A DNA stretch of 64,000 nt from Sinosporangium siamense. GTDB taxonomy: Bacteria; Actinomycetota; Actinomycetes; Streptosporangiales; Streptosporangiaceae. Made by a program: the position numbers and the translations under genes. The stretch's first letter is position 1; every line of letters starts with the position of its first letter. The stretch is taken from contig NZ_BOOW01000031.1 of the NCBI RefSeq assembly GCF_016863435.1, positions 62,001-126,000 of the forward strand. Direction: 5' to 3'. Below are positions 10,259 through 18,343 of this stretch, one piece after another. The notes beneath the pieces are model-generated. The model ran no database searches. It worked only from the letters and a program-made list of their open reading frames with translations, and was not told where the DNA came from.

Positions 10259-11049
10259 CAGCCGTTCCCCTCCTCGATCAGGCCCAATGCCCGAAGCTCC
10301 GCGATCGGCGTGCTCGTGCTGCACGACCCATAACTCACCATCAGTTCCCGCGCCCGCCGCGCCGTCTCCACCGGTACGGCATGAGCCGCCTTGACCAGAT
10401 CCTCGCTCTCGGCCGAGGCGAGGATCTCGAAGGGGCTCTCCCGCTGGACCGCGGCGCACGTGGCGAGCAGGATGTTGAGGAAGCCGTGGCGATAGACGTC
10501 GAGCTCGGGATCGTAGTGGCGGACCGCGTGATGCAGCCCCGCCGTGGCCTTGAACGGAAGGCCGAGATCGACGCAGATCTCGATGAACGACCCCAGCTCC
10601 TCCGGCGTCGGAAACATCTCCGGCGTGACCCCGCCGCAGCGCACCTTCGCCGCGAGCCCCGGTGTGTGCTTCAGCGCCGCCACCGCGGCGAGCCAGCCGG
10701 GTGCGCATCTGTCGGGCTCGACGTAGACGGGCAGGCCGGTCGCCAGGCACTCGTTCACGAGGGGTTCGGTGCCCTGGGCCGGCAGGTCGATCGACACGAT
10801 GTTCAAGCTGTTCGTGCCTGGCAGCTCGCCCTTGTCCAGGATCAGCCCGATATGCGGCGGCGGGCGGTCGGCGAGCTGACCCAGCCGGGTCGCCGGACAC
10901 AGGAAGAGATGCGTCAGCACCGGGCTGCGCCCGGAGAGGTCACGGGCGTGCCGGGCGAGCGCCTCGTCCATCGGCAGGGAAGTGGGCGGGAACAACCCCG
11001 CGTCGTCCACCAGCCGCTCGAACAGCGGTGACGCCGTCACCGCGCCCAC
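10258..11049 (-). CDS. Conserved protein of unknown function inside the homogentisate operon
   Basis: 263 residues, not recognised as any named enzyme. It sits exactly between hmgA (13-base overlap) and fahA (1-base overlap), so it is certainly co-translated with them. The sequence begins LFERLVDDAGLFPPTSLPMDEAL and contains VKCGG-like VRCGGVTPEMFPTPEELG, KATAGLHHAVRH and HGFLNILLA, which look like buried beta strands and His/Asp-rich loops of a TIM-barrel-like enzyme (inference). No signal peptide or membrane segment. It occupies the genomic position where other bacteria place maleylacetoacetate isomerase, but it has no glutathione-transferase-like thioredoxin fold that I can see. It may be an isomerase replacement or an accessory factor; this is a hypothesis. 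Confidence 0.85.
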   Translation of the reverse strand: MGAVTASPLFERLVDDAGLFPPTSLPMDEALARHARDLSGRSPVLTHLFLCPATRLGQLADRPPPHIGLILDKGELPGTNSLNIVSIDLPAQGTEPLVNECLATGLPVYVEPDRCAPGWLAAVAALKHTPGLAAKVRCGGVTPEMFPTPEELGSFIEICVDLGLPFKATAGLHHAVRHYDPELDVYRHGFLNILLATCAAVQRESPFEILASAESEDLVKAAHAVPVETARRARELMVSYGSCSTSTPIAELRALGLIEEGNG

Positions 11050-12209
11050 GTCCAGGCGTAAGCCGGGTCCTCGCAGGCCAGCGCCGCCTCACCCAGGTCA
11101 AGCGGGCGGAAGGTGTCCACCATCACGGCCAGCTCGCTCGTGATCACGTGCCCCTTCCTGACCGCGTCGATCGACGCCTCCACCGCGCCGGGCTGCGGGC
11201 CGTGCGTGAAACCGGCCGGGTGCAGCGAGATCGAGCCGACGTCGATGCCGGACCCCTTGCGCGCGGTGTAGTCGCCGCCCACGTAGAACATGAACTCGTC
11301 GGAGTCGACGTTGTGGTGGTTGTAGGGGATCGGGATGGCTTCTGGGTGGAAGTCGAGGGGGCGGGGGCAGAAGGAGCAGATCACGAAGTTCGGCCCCTCG
11401 AAGGTCTGGTGCACCGGCGGCGGCGCGTGGGTGCGCTTCACGATCGGCTCGAAGTCGGCGATGTTGAACGCGTAGGGGTAGAGGTAGCCGTCCCAGCCGA
11501 CCACGTCGAACGGGTGATTGCGGTAGACAAGCCGCGTCAGCCCGCCGCGCGTGCGCACAAGCACCGGCACCTCCTCGCCCTCCACCAGCAGGGGCTCGCC
11601 AGGGGCGCGGAGATCACGCTCGCAGTAGGGCGCGTGCTCAAGGAACTGGCCGTATTTCGACAGATAGCGCTTCGGCGGCCTAATGTGCCCCGACGCCTCG
11701 ATCGCCAGCGCCGTCACCCGGGCCGACAGCGGCACCCAGCGGTGGATGGTGCCGGTGGGGATCACGACATAATCCCCTTCGCCCACCTCCAGCGCACCGT
11801 AGGTCGACTCGAACCTCGCGGTGCCCTCCTGGATGTAGACGCACTCGTCGCCCATGGAGTTGCGGTAGAGCTCACTCGGGTCGCCGACCGAGGCGTACGA
11901 AATGCGGACGTCGCCGTTGCCCGTGAGCAGCCGCCTGCCCGTGACGAGGTCGCCGCCCGACGGCAGATCCTGGGTGCGGAAGTGCCTCGGCGACAGCGGC
12001 AGGTTCGGCGACAGCACCGACCCGGCCGGCGGCTCGACCGCCTCCGCCTTGATGATCGCCGTCGGAAGATACCGGTGGTAGAGGAGCGACGAGTCCGACG
12101 AGAACCCTTCCTCTCCCATCAGCTCCTCGGCGTACAACCCGCCATCGGGCCGCCGGAACTGCACATGACGCTTCCGCGGAACCTCTCCCACGACCCGGTA
12201 GTACGGCAT
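11037..12209 (-). CDS. hmgA: Homogentisate 1,2-dioxygenase
   Basis: 390 residues. Fe(II)-dependent ring cleavage of homogentisate to maleylacetoacetate. Recognisable HGD segments: an N-terminal cupin half (MPYYRVVGEVPRKRHVQF), DYVVIPTGTIHRW, and a C-terminal half with the iron-site region HNVDSDEFMFYVGGDY (His and Glu ligands) and SLHPAGFTHGPQPG (His ligand). The length is shorter than the about 430-440 residues of proteobacterial and human enzymes but normal for actinobacteria. It is first gene of a three-gene minus-strand operon ending at 9098. A short perfect dyad 19 bases upstream of the start is a candidate operator. Confidence 0.96.
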   Translation of the reverse strand: MPYYRVVGEVPRKRHVQFRRPDGGLYAEELMGEEGFSSDSSLLYHRYLPTAIIKAEAVEPPAGSVLSPNLPLSPRHFRTQDLPSGGDLVTGRRLLTGNGDVRISYASVGDPSELYRNSMGDECVYIQEGTARFESTYGALEVGEGDYVVIPTGTIHRWVPLSARVTALAIEASGHIRPPKRYLSKYGQFLEHAPYCERDLRAPGEPLLVEGEEVPVLVRTRGGLTRLVYRNHPFDVVGWDGYLYPYAFNIADFEPIVKRTHAPPPVHQTFEGPNFVICSFCPRPLDFHPEAIPIPYNHHNVDSDEFMFYVGGDYTARKGSGIDVGSISLHPAGFTHGPQPGAVEASIDAVRKGHVITSELAVMVDTFRPLDLGEAALACEDPAYAWTWAR

Positions 12210-12227
12210 GGCCCCACTCCACCCTCT

Positions 12228-12242
12228 GTCCGTTTATCGGAC
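12228..12242. promoter_or_regulatory. Operator-like dyad upstream of hmgA
   Basis: GTCCGTTTATCGGAC is a perfect 5-bp inverted repeat around an AT-rich 5-base centre, 19 bases before the hmgA start and 81 bases past the stop of the IclR-family gene. IclR regulators commonly bind short dyads with AT-rich centres, so this is the best candidate binding site for the neighbouring regulator. Binding is inferred, not shown. Confidence 0.45.
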
Positions 12243-12322
12243 GCTACTGTCCTCTATACGTACGACAATCGGCCATGGGGGAGCGTATGTCAAACATCTC
12301 GCGGTGGATCGACGGCGCCACG

Positions 12323-12958
12323 TCAGGACCTGAGCGCCTCCGAGAGCTCGGTGGCCGCCTGGAGAACGTGGTGGCCGGTGCTCTCGGTGGCGAGCGGGCC
12401 GAAGCTCACCACGCCCACCGACGCCTCCAGGCCGGGGAGGCCCGCGATGGGGGCGGCGATGCCGCGGGCGCCCTCCTGGAGTTGGCCCTCGGTCGCGCGA
12501 TAGCCCGTGTCGCCATGGCGGGCGGCGAGGATGGCGAGACCGGCGGCGCCGCGGTTGAGCGGGTGGCGGGAGCCTTCGCGGTAGGCGACGTGGAGGTCGG
12601 TCCAGGAGGGTTCGACCACGGCCACGGCCAGACCGTCGTCCCCCTCGGCGACGGTGAGGTGGGCCGTCGCGCCCACCCGTTCGGCCAGGCGGCGCAACGT
12701 GGGGAGCGCGGCGGCCCGCAACAGGGGTTGTACGGCTTGCGCCAGGGCGAGCACCCCGAAACCCAGGTGGACACGGCCCTCGCGGTCACGGCGCACGAAA
12801 CCCTCGTTCTGGAGCGCGGTGACCAGCCGGTAGACGACGGGACGGCTGAGCGACAGGTCGGCGGCGAGCTCGGTGGGAGTGCGGGGACCGTGGCCACCGG
12901 CGAGCAGCCGGAGGAGGCGCAGGCCCCGCTCCAACGTCTGAGAGGACTCCGCCGCCAT
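12323..12958 (-). CDS. IclR-family transcriptional regulator
   Basis: 211 residues from the ATG at 12958; GTG codons up to 12973 are alternatives. It has an N-terminal winged HTH (QTLERGLRLLRLL, then TPTELAADLSLSRPVVYRLVTAL and the wing RRDREGRVHLG) and a C-terminal IclR effector domain (about 75-205, LRRLAERVGATAHLTV, GIAAPIAGLPG). Same strand as and immediately upstream of hmgA, so it likely controls the homogentisate operon, with an aromatic pathway intermediate as effector (inference from position; known HmgR-type regulators are IclR or TetR members). The gene is shorter than the about 250-residue family average, mainly in the effector domain. Confidence 0.9.
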   Translation of the reverse strand: MAAESSQTLERGLRLLRLLAGGHGPRTPTELAADLSLSRPVVYRLVTALQNEGFVRRDREGRVHLGFGVLALAQAVQPLLRAAALPTLRRLAERVGATAHLTVAEGDDGLAVAVVEPSWTDLHVAYREGSRHPLNRGAAGLAILAARHGDTGYRATEGQLQEGARGIAAPIAGLPGLEASVGVVSFGPLATESTGHHVLQAATELSEALRS

Positions 12959-13178
12959 CACACGCACCACCACAGATCACGCATGTATTCGATTATCCGG
13001 CGCGACTCGGCCGGGAAAGGTGCGCGTATCGCTGGAAGATCGTCACGCTCTGTGATCGCATGGGCATTCGTTGAACGTGCGTCGGGTAGAACCGCCACGT
13101 TCTCACACCTGGCGGCCCGGCTTTCGCCGTACACCCGGCCGGTTGGACCGCCGCCGCTTCGACAGCAACGGGGGATCG

Positions 13179-14963
13179 ATGTCCAACCACCACACAGGGG
13201 AGCGAACGTCGCCACGAAGGCCCTGGTCCGGGGCACTGCTCGTGGCGAGCATCGCCGGCGCCGCCGGTTTCGCCGCTCTCCCCGCCCACGCGGAGCAGCG
13301 CAGTGTCCCGGGGGCCGCGCCGCGTGGAGTGAAGCTGCACACGCTTTTCGCGGGCTCAGCCAGTGAGCAGCTCGCCTGTGCGCACTCGCTGGGCAAGAGC
13401 ATGGTCGTGACCCGCTGGTCGGGGGCCGCCATCGGGGCCGACGGTCGTGCCTACGACGTCGACGTGTCGAGCGCCCGGCCGCAGCAGGCACCGGGGGCGG
13501 ATCTGGCGCCGCAGTGGGATCTGGAGCAGTCGGAGAGCGGCGAGCGTGCCGATCGGGTCGAGGGTGCCGATCGGGGCGAGCGTGCCGATCGGGTCGAGCG
13601 TGCTGAGAAGGCCGAAGGCGTCGATCGAGGCGAACGCGGTGAGAAGGCCGAAGGCGCCGATCGGATCGAACGTGCGGAGAAGCCGGAACGCACGGAGGAA
13701 GCCGGGCGAGTCGAGCGGGCTCACGTGCCGCCACCGCTGTTCAACGACCGGGCGGCGCAGGTGCGGCTCGACGAGCACCGGTGGACGTTGGACGACACGT
13801 TGGACTCCGCCAAGGACGATGACCGTGACGTGGCCGCACAGGCGGGAGCCGACCCGCTGCCCTCGGCGGCCGAGGAGTTGCAGGCGGAGGCCGACGACAG
13901 GAAGCCGTCCCTCACCTCGGACGTGGCGGACCTCACCAGCGGAAAGCCCCTCACCGCCGGCAAACCGCCGACCTCGGGAAAGCCGTCGACGGCGGGCAAG
14001 CCGCTGACCTCCGGCAAACCCCTGACGGCGGGCAAGCCGTCGGCGAAGAAGCCGCCGGCGAAGAAGCCGAGGTCCGCGAGCACCGCGCTCCTTGGGCAGG
14101 GCGACCGCGCGCAGGGGCAGGTGTTCGCCCCGCAGGCCGATGAGTTCGCGGGCGACGTCAAGCCGGAGACACCCGCCGAGGGCGCCGTGAAGTCGCCGGA
14201 GATCGCCGTCGCCGACGGAGTGGAGTCCGCCGCGGAGAAGCCGGCTAAAGGGCGTTTCGCGGTGGCCCCGCTGGAATATGCCGGTGAGACCGGGACCCCG
14301 CTCAAGGGGCTGATCGGCGTCACCGGCGGACGGGACGACGCTCTCGTCACCGTCACTGTCAGCGATCTCGCCGCGCTGCCCGACGGTGTGGTCGTGGGGC
14401 CCGACGGCAGGCTGAGCGGCACGCCGACGCAGGCAGGCACCTTTGAGGTGCCCGTCAAGGTCTGCGCGGCGGGGGCCTGCCGCTATGCCATCGTCACGTT
14501 CACCATCGCCGAAGGCGCCGGCCCCATGGTGGCCGGAGCCGCGCCGGAGGCCGATCCGCTGGGACCGGTCGAGATCGCCGAGCCCGTGCCCGCGGCTCCC
14601 GCGGTCAGCCCGCAGCGGCCCGAGGAGGCCGCCGGCACTGCGCGCCCGGGGGAGTCCGGCGTCGTCATCGGATCGCTTCTCGATCTCGCCTTGAGCCTCT
14701 CCAGCAGCGGGCCCTCCATCGCGCAGGCCCATTTGAAGGGTCTGGAGCAGGTCTTCAAGAAGTGGCTCGCTCAAGGAAAACCGAAGATGCTCTGGTTCGG
14801 GCCGGGGCAACTTCTCGTGAGTTCCACCAAGGGAGACGGCACCTACACCATCAAGGTTACCGACGGCAAAGGCGGCCTGGCCGTGCTCAACGTGAGTGTC
14901 AATCCCCGTGTCCCCGAGGGCGGCCGATTCTTCACATGGCCTCGGCACTTCCCGCTTAAGTAA
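13179..14963 (+). CDS. Large secreted repeat protein with Ig-like domain
   Basis: 594 residues from the ATG at 13179, which has GGGGGAT just upstream; the open frame to 13071 adds only Arg-rich sequence. Signal peptide: positively charged n-region, hydrophobic core LLVASIAGAAGFAAL, cleavage near AHAEQ. Next comes a mature N-domain with two Cys-containing strands, then a charged repeat built on ERADRVE/GERAEK-type pentads (about 118-170). A Thr/Ser-Gly-Lys-Pro repeat (about 250-300) follows. A putative Ig domain has LPDGVVVGPDGRLSGTPTQAG and the paired Cys of VKVCAAGACRY. The C-terminal part has no family I recognise. The Ig domain is like those of the secreted protein at 25078-26256. Probably cell-wall or extracellular adhesion; function unknown. 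Confidence 0.85.
   Translation: MSNHHTGERTSPRRPWSGALLVASIAGAAGFAALPAHAEQRSVPGAAPRGVKLHTLFAGSASEQLACAHSLGKSMVVTRWSGAAIGADGRAYDVDVSSARPQQAPGADLAPQWDLEQSESGERADRVEGADRGERADRVERAEKAEGVDRGERGEKAEGADRIERAEKPERTEEAGRVERAHVPPPLFNDRAAQVRLDEHRWTLDDTLDSAKDDDRDVAAQAGADPLPSAAEELQAEADDRKPSLTSDVADLTSGKPLTAGKPPTSGKPSTAGKPLTSGKPLTAGKPSAKKPPAKKPRSASTALLGQGDRAQGQVFAPQADEFAGDVKPETPAEGAVKSPEIAVADGVESAAEKPAKGRFAVAPLEYAGETGTPLKGLIGVTGGRDDALVTVTVSDLAALPDGVVVGPDGRLSGTPTQAGTFEVPVKVCAAGACRYAIVTFTIAEGAGPMVAGAAPEADPLGPVEIAEPVPAAPAVSPQRPEEAAGTARPGESGVVIGSLLDLALSLSSSGPSIAQAHLKGLEQVFKKWLAQGKPKMLWFGPGQLLVSSTKGDGTYTIKVTDGKGGLAVLNVSVNPRVPEGGRFFTWPRHFPLK
13535..13689 (+). repeat. In-gene tandem repeat coding for charged pentads
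   Basis: Repeated 15/30-base units of the type GCCGATCGGGTCGAGCG and GAGAAGGCCGAAGG within the secreted protein gene, encoding ERADRVEGADRG-like stretches. Arg/Glu/Asp alternate, predicting a long charged helix or disordered linker. Such arrays commonly change copy number between strains. Confidence 0.8.
13931..14042 (+). repeat. In-gene tandem repeat coding for T/S-x-GKP units
   Basis: About seven consecutive units encode LTSGKP, LTAGKP, PTSGKP, STAGKP and similar, on an 18-base base period with shifts, followed by a KKPPAKKP run. The basic Pro-rich linker could cross or bind the peptidoglycan. Confidence 0.75.
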
Positions 14964-14986
14964 CCCTGGTTTATCCGGCGATCCCG

Positions 14987-15017
14987 CACTGGGGCGGCTC
15001 ATCGGACCGCCCCAGTG
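14987..15017 (+). terminator. Rho-independent terminator after the secreted repeat protein
   Basis: A perfect 11-bp stem (CACTGGGGCGG with its complement) and a 9-base loop begin 23 bases past the stop, followed by TTCCCTTTT. Confidence 0.85.
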
Positions 15018-15162
15018 TTCCCTTTTGCTGCTGGTGAATTCTTGGGGTATTCGGGCGTGGCTCTTGAGGTTTCGGGGCAGTCCTCTACGTTGGTGGGGGA
15101 AGAGGAGGTCTCCCGGGAACTGCGTCTCTCCGTGGGGAGAGATGGGAAAGAGGGGTGTGCCC

Positions 15163-15639
15163 GTGTCGTCGGAACCTGGGGCCAGAGCGAAGATGGTCGA
15201 GGCGGTTTCGGACCAGGCGCGCATCGCCGCGATGAGGTCGATGCTCTTTCATATGGGGCTGGCCGCGAAGGCGGGGATCAATGCGAGCGACTTCAATTGT
15301 GTCGCGCTGCTGGACAAGGAAGGGCCCATGCCGCCGCAGCAGCTCGCCGAAAGGATCGGGCTGGGCCGCGGCGGGGCGATCACGGTGATGGTTGACCGGT
15401 TGGAAATGGCGGGATATGTGCGGCGCCGTAGGCATGCGGACGACCGCGGCAGGGTCTTCGTGGAGCTGGTGCGCGGGGGACCCTATAACCGGCTGCAGAA
15501 GATAATCGCCGACGTCAGCCTGGCCTTCACCGAATTGGCGGAGAGTTATAGCGATGCCGAGCTGGCGGTCATCCAGGATTTCGCCAGCCGGGCCAACGAC
15601 GTCGTGCTGGGGCAGACGCTGAGGCTCGGGGGCGCCTGA
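15163..15639 (+). CDS. MarR-family transcriptional regulator
   Basis: 158 residues from the GTG at 15163, chosen because AGAGGGG lies 8 bases upstream; ATG 15142 is an alternative. Winged HTH of MarR type: CVALLDKEGPMPPQQLAERIGLGRGGAITVMVDRLEMAGYVRRRRHADDRGR, including the DxRx wing. Flanking helices form the dimer interface. Such proteins are usually small-molecule-responsive repressors. The next gene, a flavin amine oxidase on the same strand 88 bases on, is a plausible target. No obvious dyad was found between them. Confidence 0.88.
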   Translation: MSSEPGARAKMVEAVSDQARIAAMRSMLFHMGLAAKAGINASDFNCVALLDKEGPMPPQQLAERIGLGRGGAITVMVDRLEMAGYVRRRRHADDRGRVFVELVRGGPYNRLQKIIADVSLAFTELAESYSDAELAVIQDFASRANDVVLGQTLRLGGA

Positions 15640-15727
15640 GCCCGCCGGCCCCGCGCACCACACCGACATGCTGATATCCGGCCAATGGGATGATTCGGGC
15701 AAATGTCTTCAGGGCAGGATGATCAGC

Positions 15728-16855
15728 ATGAAATCTGCGGTCGTGGTCGGGGCGGGCATCTGGGGTGTGTCGCTCGCGTGGAAGCTGGCTGAGCTGGGAT
15801 GGCGGGTCACGGTGGTGGAGCAGCACCACCCAGGACATGTACGGCAGGCCAGCGCGGGCGAGACGAGGTTGATCAGGGCGGCCCACGGTACGGACGAGTG
15901 GTACACCCGCATGGCCTGGACGGCGCGGACCGGCTGGCGGGAGATCGAGCGGCGGGCCGGAGAGGAACTCTTCATCGAGGCGGGGCTTGTGTGGTTCGCA
16001 CGGGACGCGGACGGCTGGGAACGTGCCAGTGCCCGCACGCTGGCGGAGGCCGGCATCCCGCACGAAATGTGGGAGCCCGAGCGGGCGGGCCGGATGTTCC
16101 CGGACTTCTCGGCGGACGGTGTGGAGTTCGCCCTGTGGGAGCCGGGGGCCGGCGTGGTGCGGGCACGGCGGTCGGTGCAGGTGCTGGCCGGCCTGGCCAG
16201 GGCCGCCGGGGTCGAGTTCGTGCGCGCGCGGGCTCTGCCGTACCCGAAGCCGGGGATGAGGGGGGTCGTGCTCGACGGCGGTGAGGTGCTCGCGGCCGAT
16301 CGGGTGGTCTGGGCCAGTGGGGCGTGGATGCCGGAGGTCTTCCCGGAGATCGGCAAGCTTGAGGTGACAAAGCAGGACACGTTTCACTTCGGCGTGCCGG
16401 CCGCCTGGACGGCACCGCGGGTGCCCGCGTGGGTGGATTACGACCTCTCGGCCTACGGCCACGGCGACATCGACGGAACCGGCATGAAGGCCACCTCGGA
16501 CGCCGAGGGCGAACCTTACGACCCGGAGAACGGCAGCCGCGCCGTCTCGGCGTCGAGTGAGCGGATGTCCCGCGCCTACCTGGCCCGCCGCTTCCCCTCC
16601 CTGGCCGCCGCTCCGGTGGTGTTCACCCAGGTCTGTCAGTACATCTCCACGCCGGACGGCAACTGGATCATCGCGGAGGTGGACGACGGGGTGTGGCTGC
16701 TCGGCGGTGACTCGGGGCACGGGTTCAAGCACGCCCCCGCCCTGGCGGACTACATGGCCGCGATCCTTTCGGACAAGGAGGAACCGGAGGCCAGGTTCGG
16801 TCTGCACGACCGCACATGGGCCCGCGGGTTGCGCACCAGCGGCCAGACGGAGTGA
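15728..16855 (+). CDS. FAD-dependent amine oxidase, monomeric sarcosine oxidase type
   Basis: About 375 residues, a DAO-fold flavoprotein. The dinucleotide-binding Rossmann start is VVVGAGIWGVSLAWKLAELG followed by VTVVEQ. Near residue 300 the stretch QVCQYISTPDGN matches the Cys of the sarcosine oxidase/N-methyltryptophan oxidase family that binds FAD covalently. A C-terminal LLGGDSGHGFKHAPALADYMA segment closes the FAD site. It should oxidise a secondary amino acid such as an N-methyl amino acid to imine plus H2O2. Start at ATG 15728 because AGGA lies 8 bases upstream; earlier in-frame ATGs (15668, 15719) would precede the Rossmann strand. Substrate cannot be fixed from sequence. Confidence 0.88.
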   Translation: MKSAVVVGAGIWGVSLAWKLAELGWRVTVVEQHHPGHVRQASAGETRLIRAAHGTDEWYTRMAWTARTGWREIERRAGEELFIEAGLVWFARDADGWERASARTLAEAGIPHEMWEPERAGRMFPDFSADGVEFALWEPGAGVVRARRSVQVLAGLARAAGVEFVRARALPYPKPGMRGVVLDGGEVLAADRVVWASGAWMPEVFPEIGKLEVTKQDTFHFGVPAAWTAPRVPAWVDYDLSAYGHGDIDGTGMKATSDAEGEPYDPENGSRAVSASSERMSRAYLARRFPSLAAAPVVFTQVCQYISTPDGNWIIAEVDDGVWLLGGDSGHGFKHAPALADYMAAILSDKEEPEARFGLHDRTWARGLRTSGQTE

Positions 16856-16958
16856 TCTGTTCACCCCTGCTTTCGGTGAGGGCCCTGGTCCTGGGTAGAT
16901 CGTCCGGTTACAGTGCTATTTGATCGTTTCCAGGATCGGTGACGGGGGTTGAGGCGCA

Positions 16959-18257
16959 ATGCGAATGGCTCTCCGGAGGGTCTTCGCCGTGGTCGCGGGT
17001 ATGGCGGTGCTCGGCATGGGAGTGCCCGCCGCCAGTGCGCTCTCCCCGGACGATCCGCGGGACTGCACCGGCGACCTCGGCGCCGACACCCCCTCCTACG
17101 TGGTGTGCCGCTGGCTGAACACCCCGGAGGAGGCCCGCGAGGCCGCGATGTACTGGCTCACCTCCGGCGCCCTTGAGGCGGCCAAGCCGTCCGAGGGCGC
17201 CTACTGCCCCGAGGGCCAGGAGTGCCTGACGGAGGTCACCGGTGAGCCGGTCGAGGGCGGCGAGGGCGACCCCGCGCCCGAGGACCACGTCGAGGACGAC
17301 GCCAAGCCCGAGTGCGACCCACCCGGTTCGGCGTGTTACGTCGACGCGGAAGAGGTCCGGGCCGACGAGGCCGCCGTGGCCGCGGCGGGGGAGAGCGACA
17401 CGGGCAAGGCGCTGACGGCTGCCGCGGACGCGCGCCTGCGCACCTGGGTGAGCACGGAGCTGGCCGACGACTGGAAGGCCGGCGACGAGGCGTACACCGA
17501 CGCGCTCAAGCGGGTCGTGGCGCAGGCTTCCCGGCCCGGTGTGGTGGGGGTGCGGTTCACCTCGCAACTCGGCTACAACGACACGTTCACCGACACCGAG
17601 GAGATCAACCGCTTTGTCGCGGCGACGTCCAAGGTGCTGCGCGAAGCCGTACCCGGCAAGAAGCTGGCGCTCCACACGGTCGTGCCCGAGCTCGCGTGCG
17701 GCACGTCGGAGGAGTGCCGGGCGGAGATGCGGCAGAAGTATCCCCGCGTGACCCCCGAGCAGGTCGAGACGTATCTGACCTCCGGGGCCGTCGACCAGCT
17801 CGCGATCGACGACGGGCTGCTCGGGCAGTATTCCCGCTGGAAGATCGACGCCGAGAAGGCCCAGCGCAACCAGTGGCTCCAGGTCCAGGCGCGCGCCTGG
17901 GACGCCTACGGGCAGATCGCGGCCGAGGACGCCGGTCTCATCAAACCGGGTGGTTCCCCCCTGAACGCCGCGCAGGCCGACAAGACGGTGGCCGAGCGCG
18001 TCGCGATGCCGCTGCTGGCCAATGCCGCCGAGGTCGTGAACGTGTGGACCCGATGGCAGGACGCCGAAGGCGTCGCCCACACCGTGTACGGCAAAGCCTT
18101 CGCGGCCAATCCCACCTGGGACAGGCTGGCCAAGCTCGACGAGGTGAAGCCGCGGCTGGCGACGTTCTACGACCCGGCGAGCCCGGAGGTGGACACGGCG
18201 ACCGATGTGGCAAAGCTCGCCGAGGTGTTCGGCCAGGTCTACGTTAATCTAAGCTGA
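16959..18257 (+). CDS. Secreted protein of unknown function
   Basis: 432 residues with a clear signal peptide (MRMALRRVFAVVAGMAVLGMG, cleavage near ASALS). The mature protein has several Cys pairs (RDCTGDLG, VVCRWL, YCPEGQEC, ECDPPGSACY, ACGTSEEC), suggesting disulfides outside the cell, an acidic Glu/Asp/Pro-rich segment (about 85-130), and a mostly helical C-terminal two thirds. I recognise no catalytic motif or known family. TTGAGG lies just ahead of the ATG. It stands alone between the amine oxidase and kdpD, without an obvious operon partner. Confidence 0.82.
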   Translation: MRMALRRVFAVVAGMAVLGMGVPAASALSPDDPRDCTGDLGADTPSYVVCRWLNTPEEAREAAMYWLTSGALEAAKPSEGAYCPEGQECLTEVTGEPVEGGEGDPAPEDHVEDDAKPECDPPGSACYVDAEEVRADEAAVAAAGESDTGKALTAAADARLRTWVSTELADDWKAGDEAYTDALKRVVAQASRPGVVGVRFTSQLGYNDTFTDTEEINRFVAATSKVLREAVPGKKLALHTVVPELACGTSEECRAEMRQKYPRVTPEQVETYLTSGAVDQLAIDDGLLGQYSRWKIDAEKAQRNQWLQVQARAWDAYGQIAAEDAGLIKPGGSPLNAAQADKTVAERVAMPLLANAAEVVNVWTRWQDAEGVAHTVYGKAFAANPTWDRLAKLDEVKPRLATFYDPASPEVDTATDVAKLAEVFGQVYVNLS

Positions 18258-18343
18258 CCTGCCTAAATTCCCCCATAAGTTCGGGTCCTGATCAGGGCGT
18301 GCACGCCCGGTCGTAGCCTGGACTTTCTAAGGAGGGGAGTTCC

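Noticed and set aside
10259-10900. N-terminal extension of fumarylacetoacetase
   Set aside because: Runs inside the preceding gene; the ATG at 10258 gives family length and a normal N-domain.
12210-12310. TTGACA at 12286-12291 (minus strand) as hmgA -35 box
   Set aside because: No acceptable -10 box at 16-19 bases; the match is probably chance.
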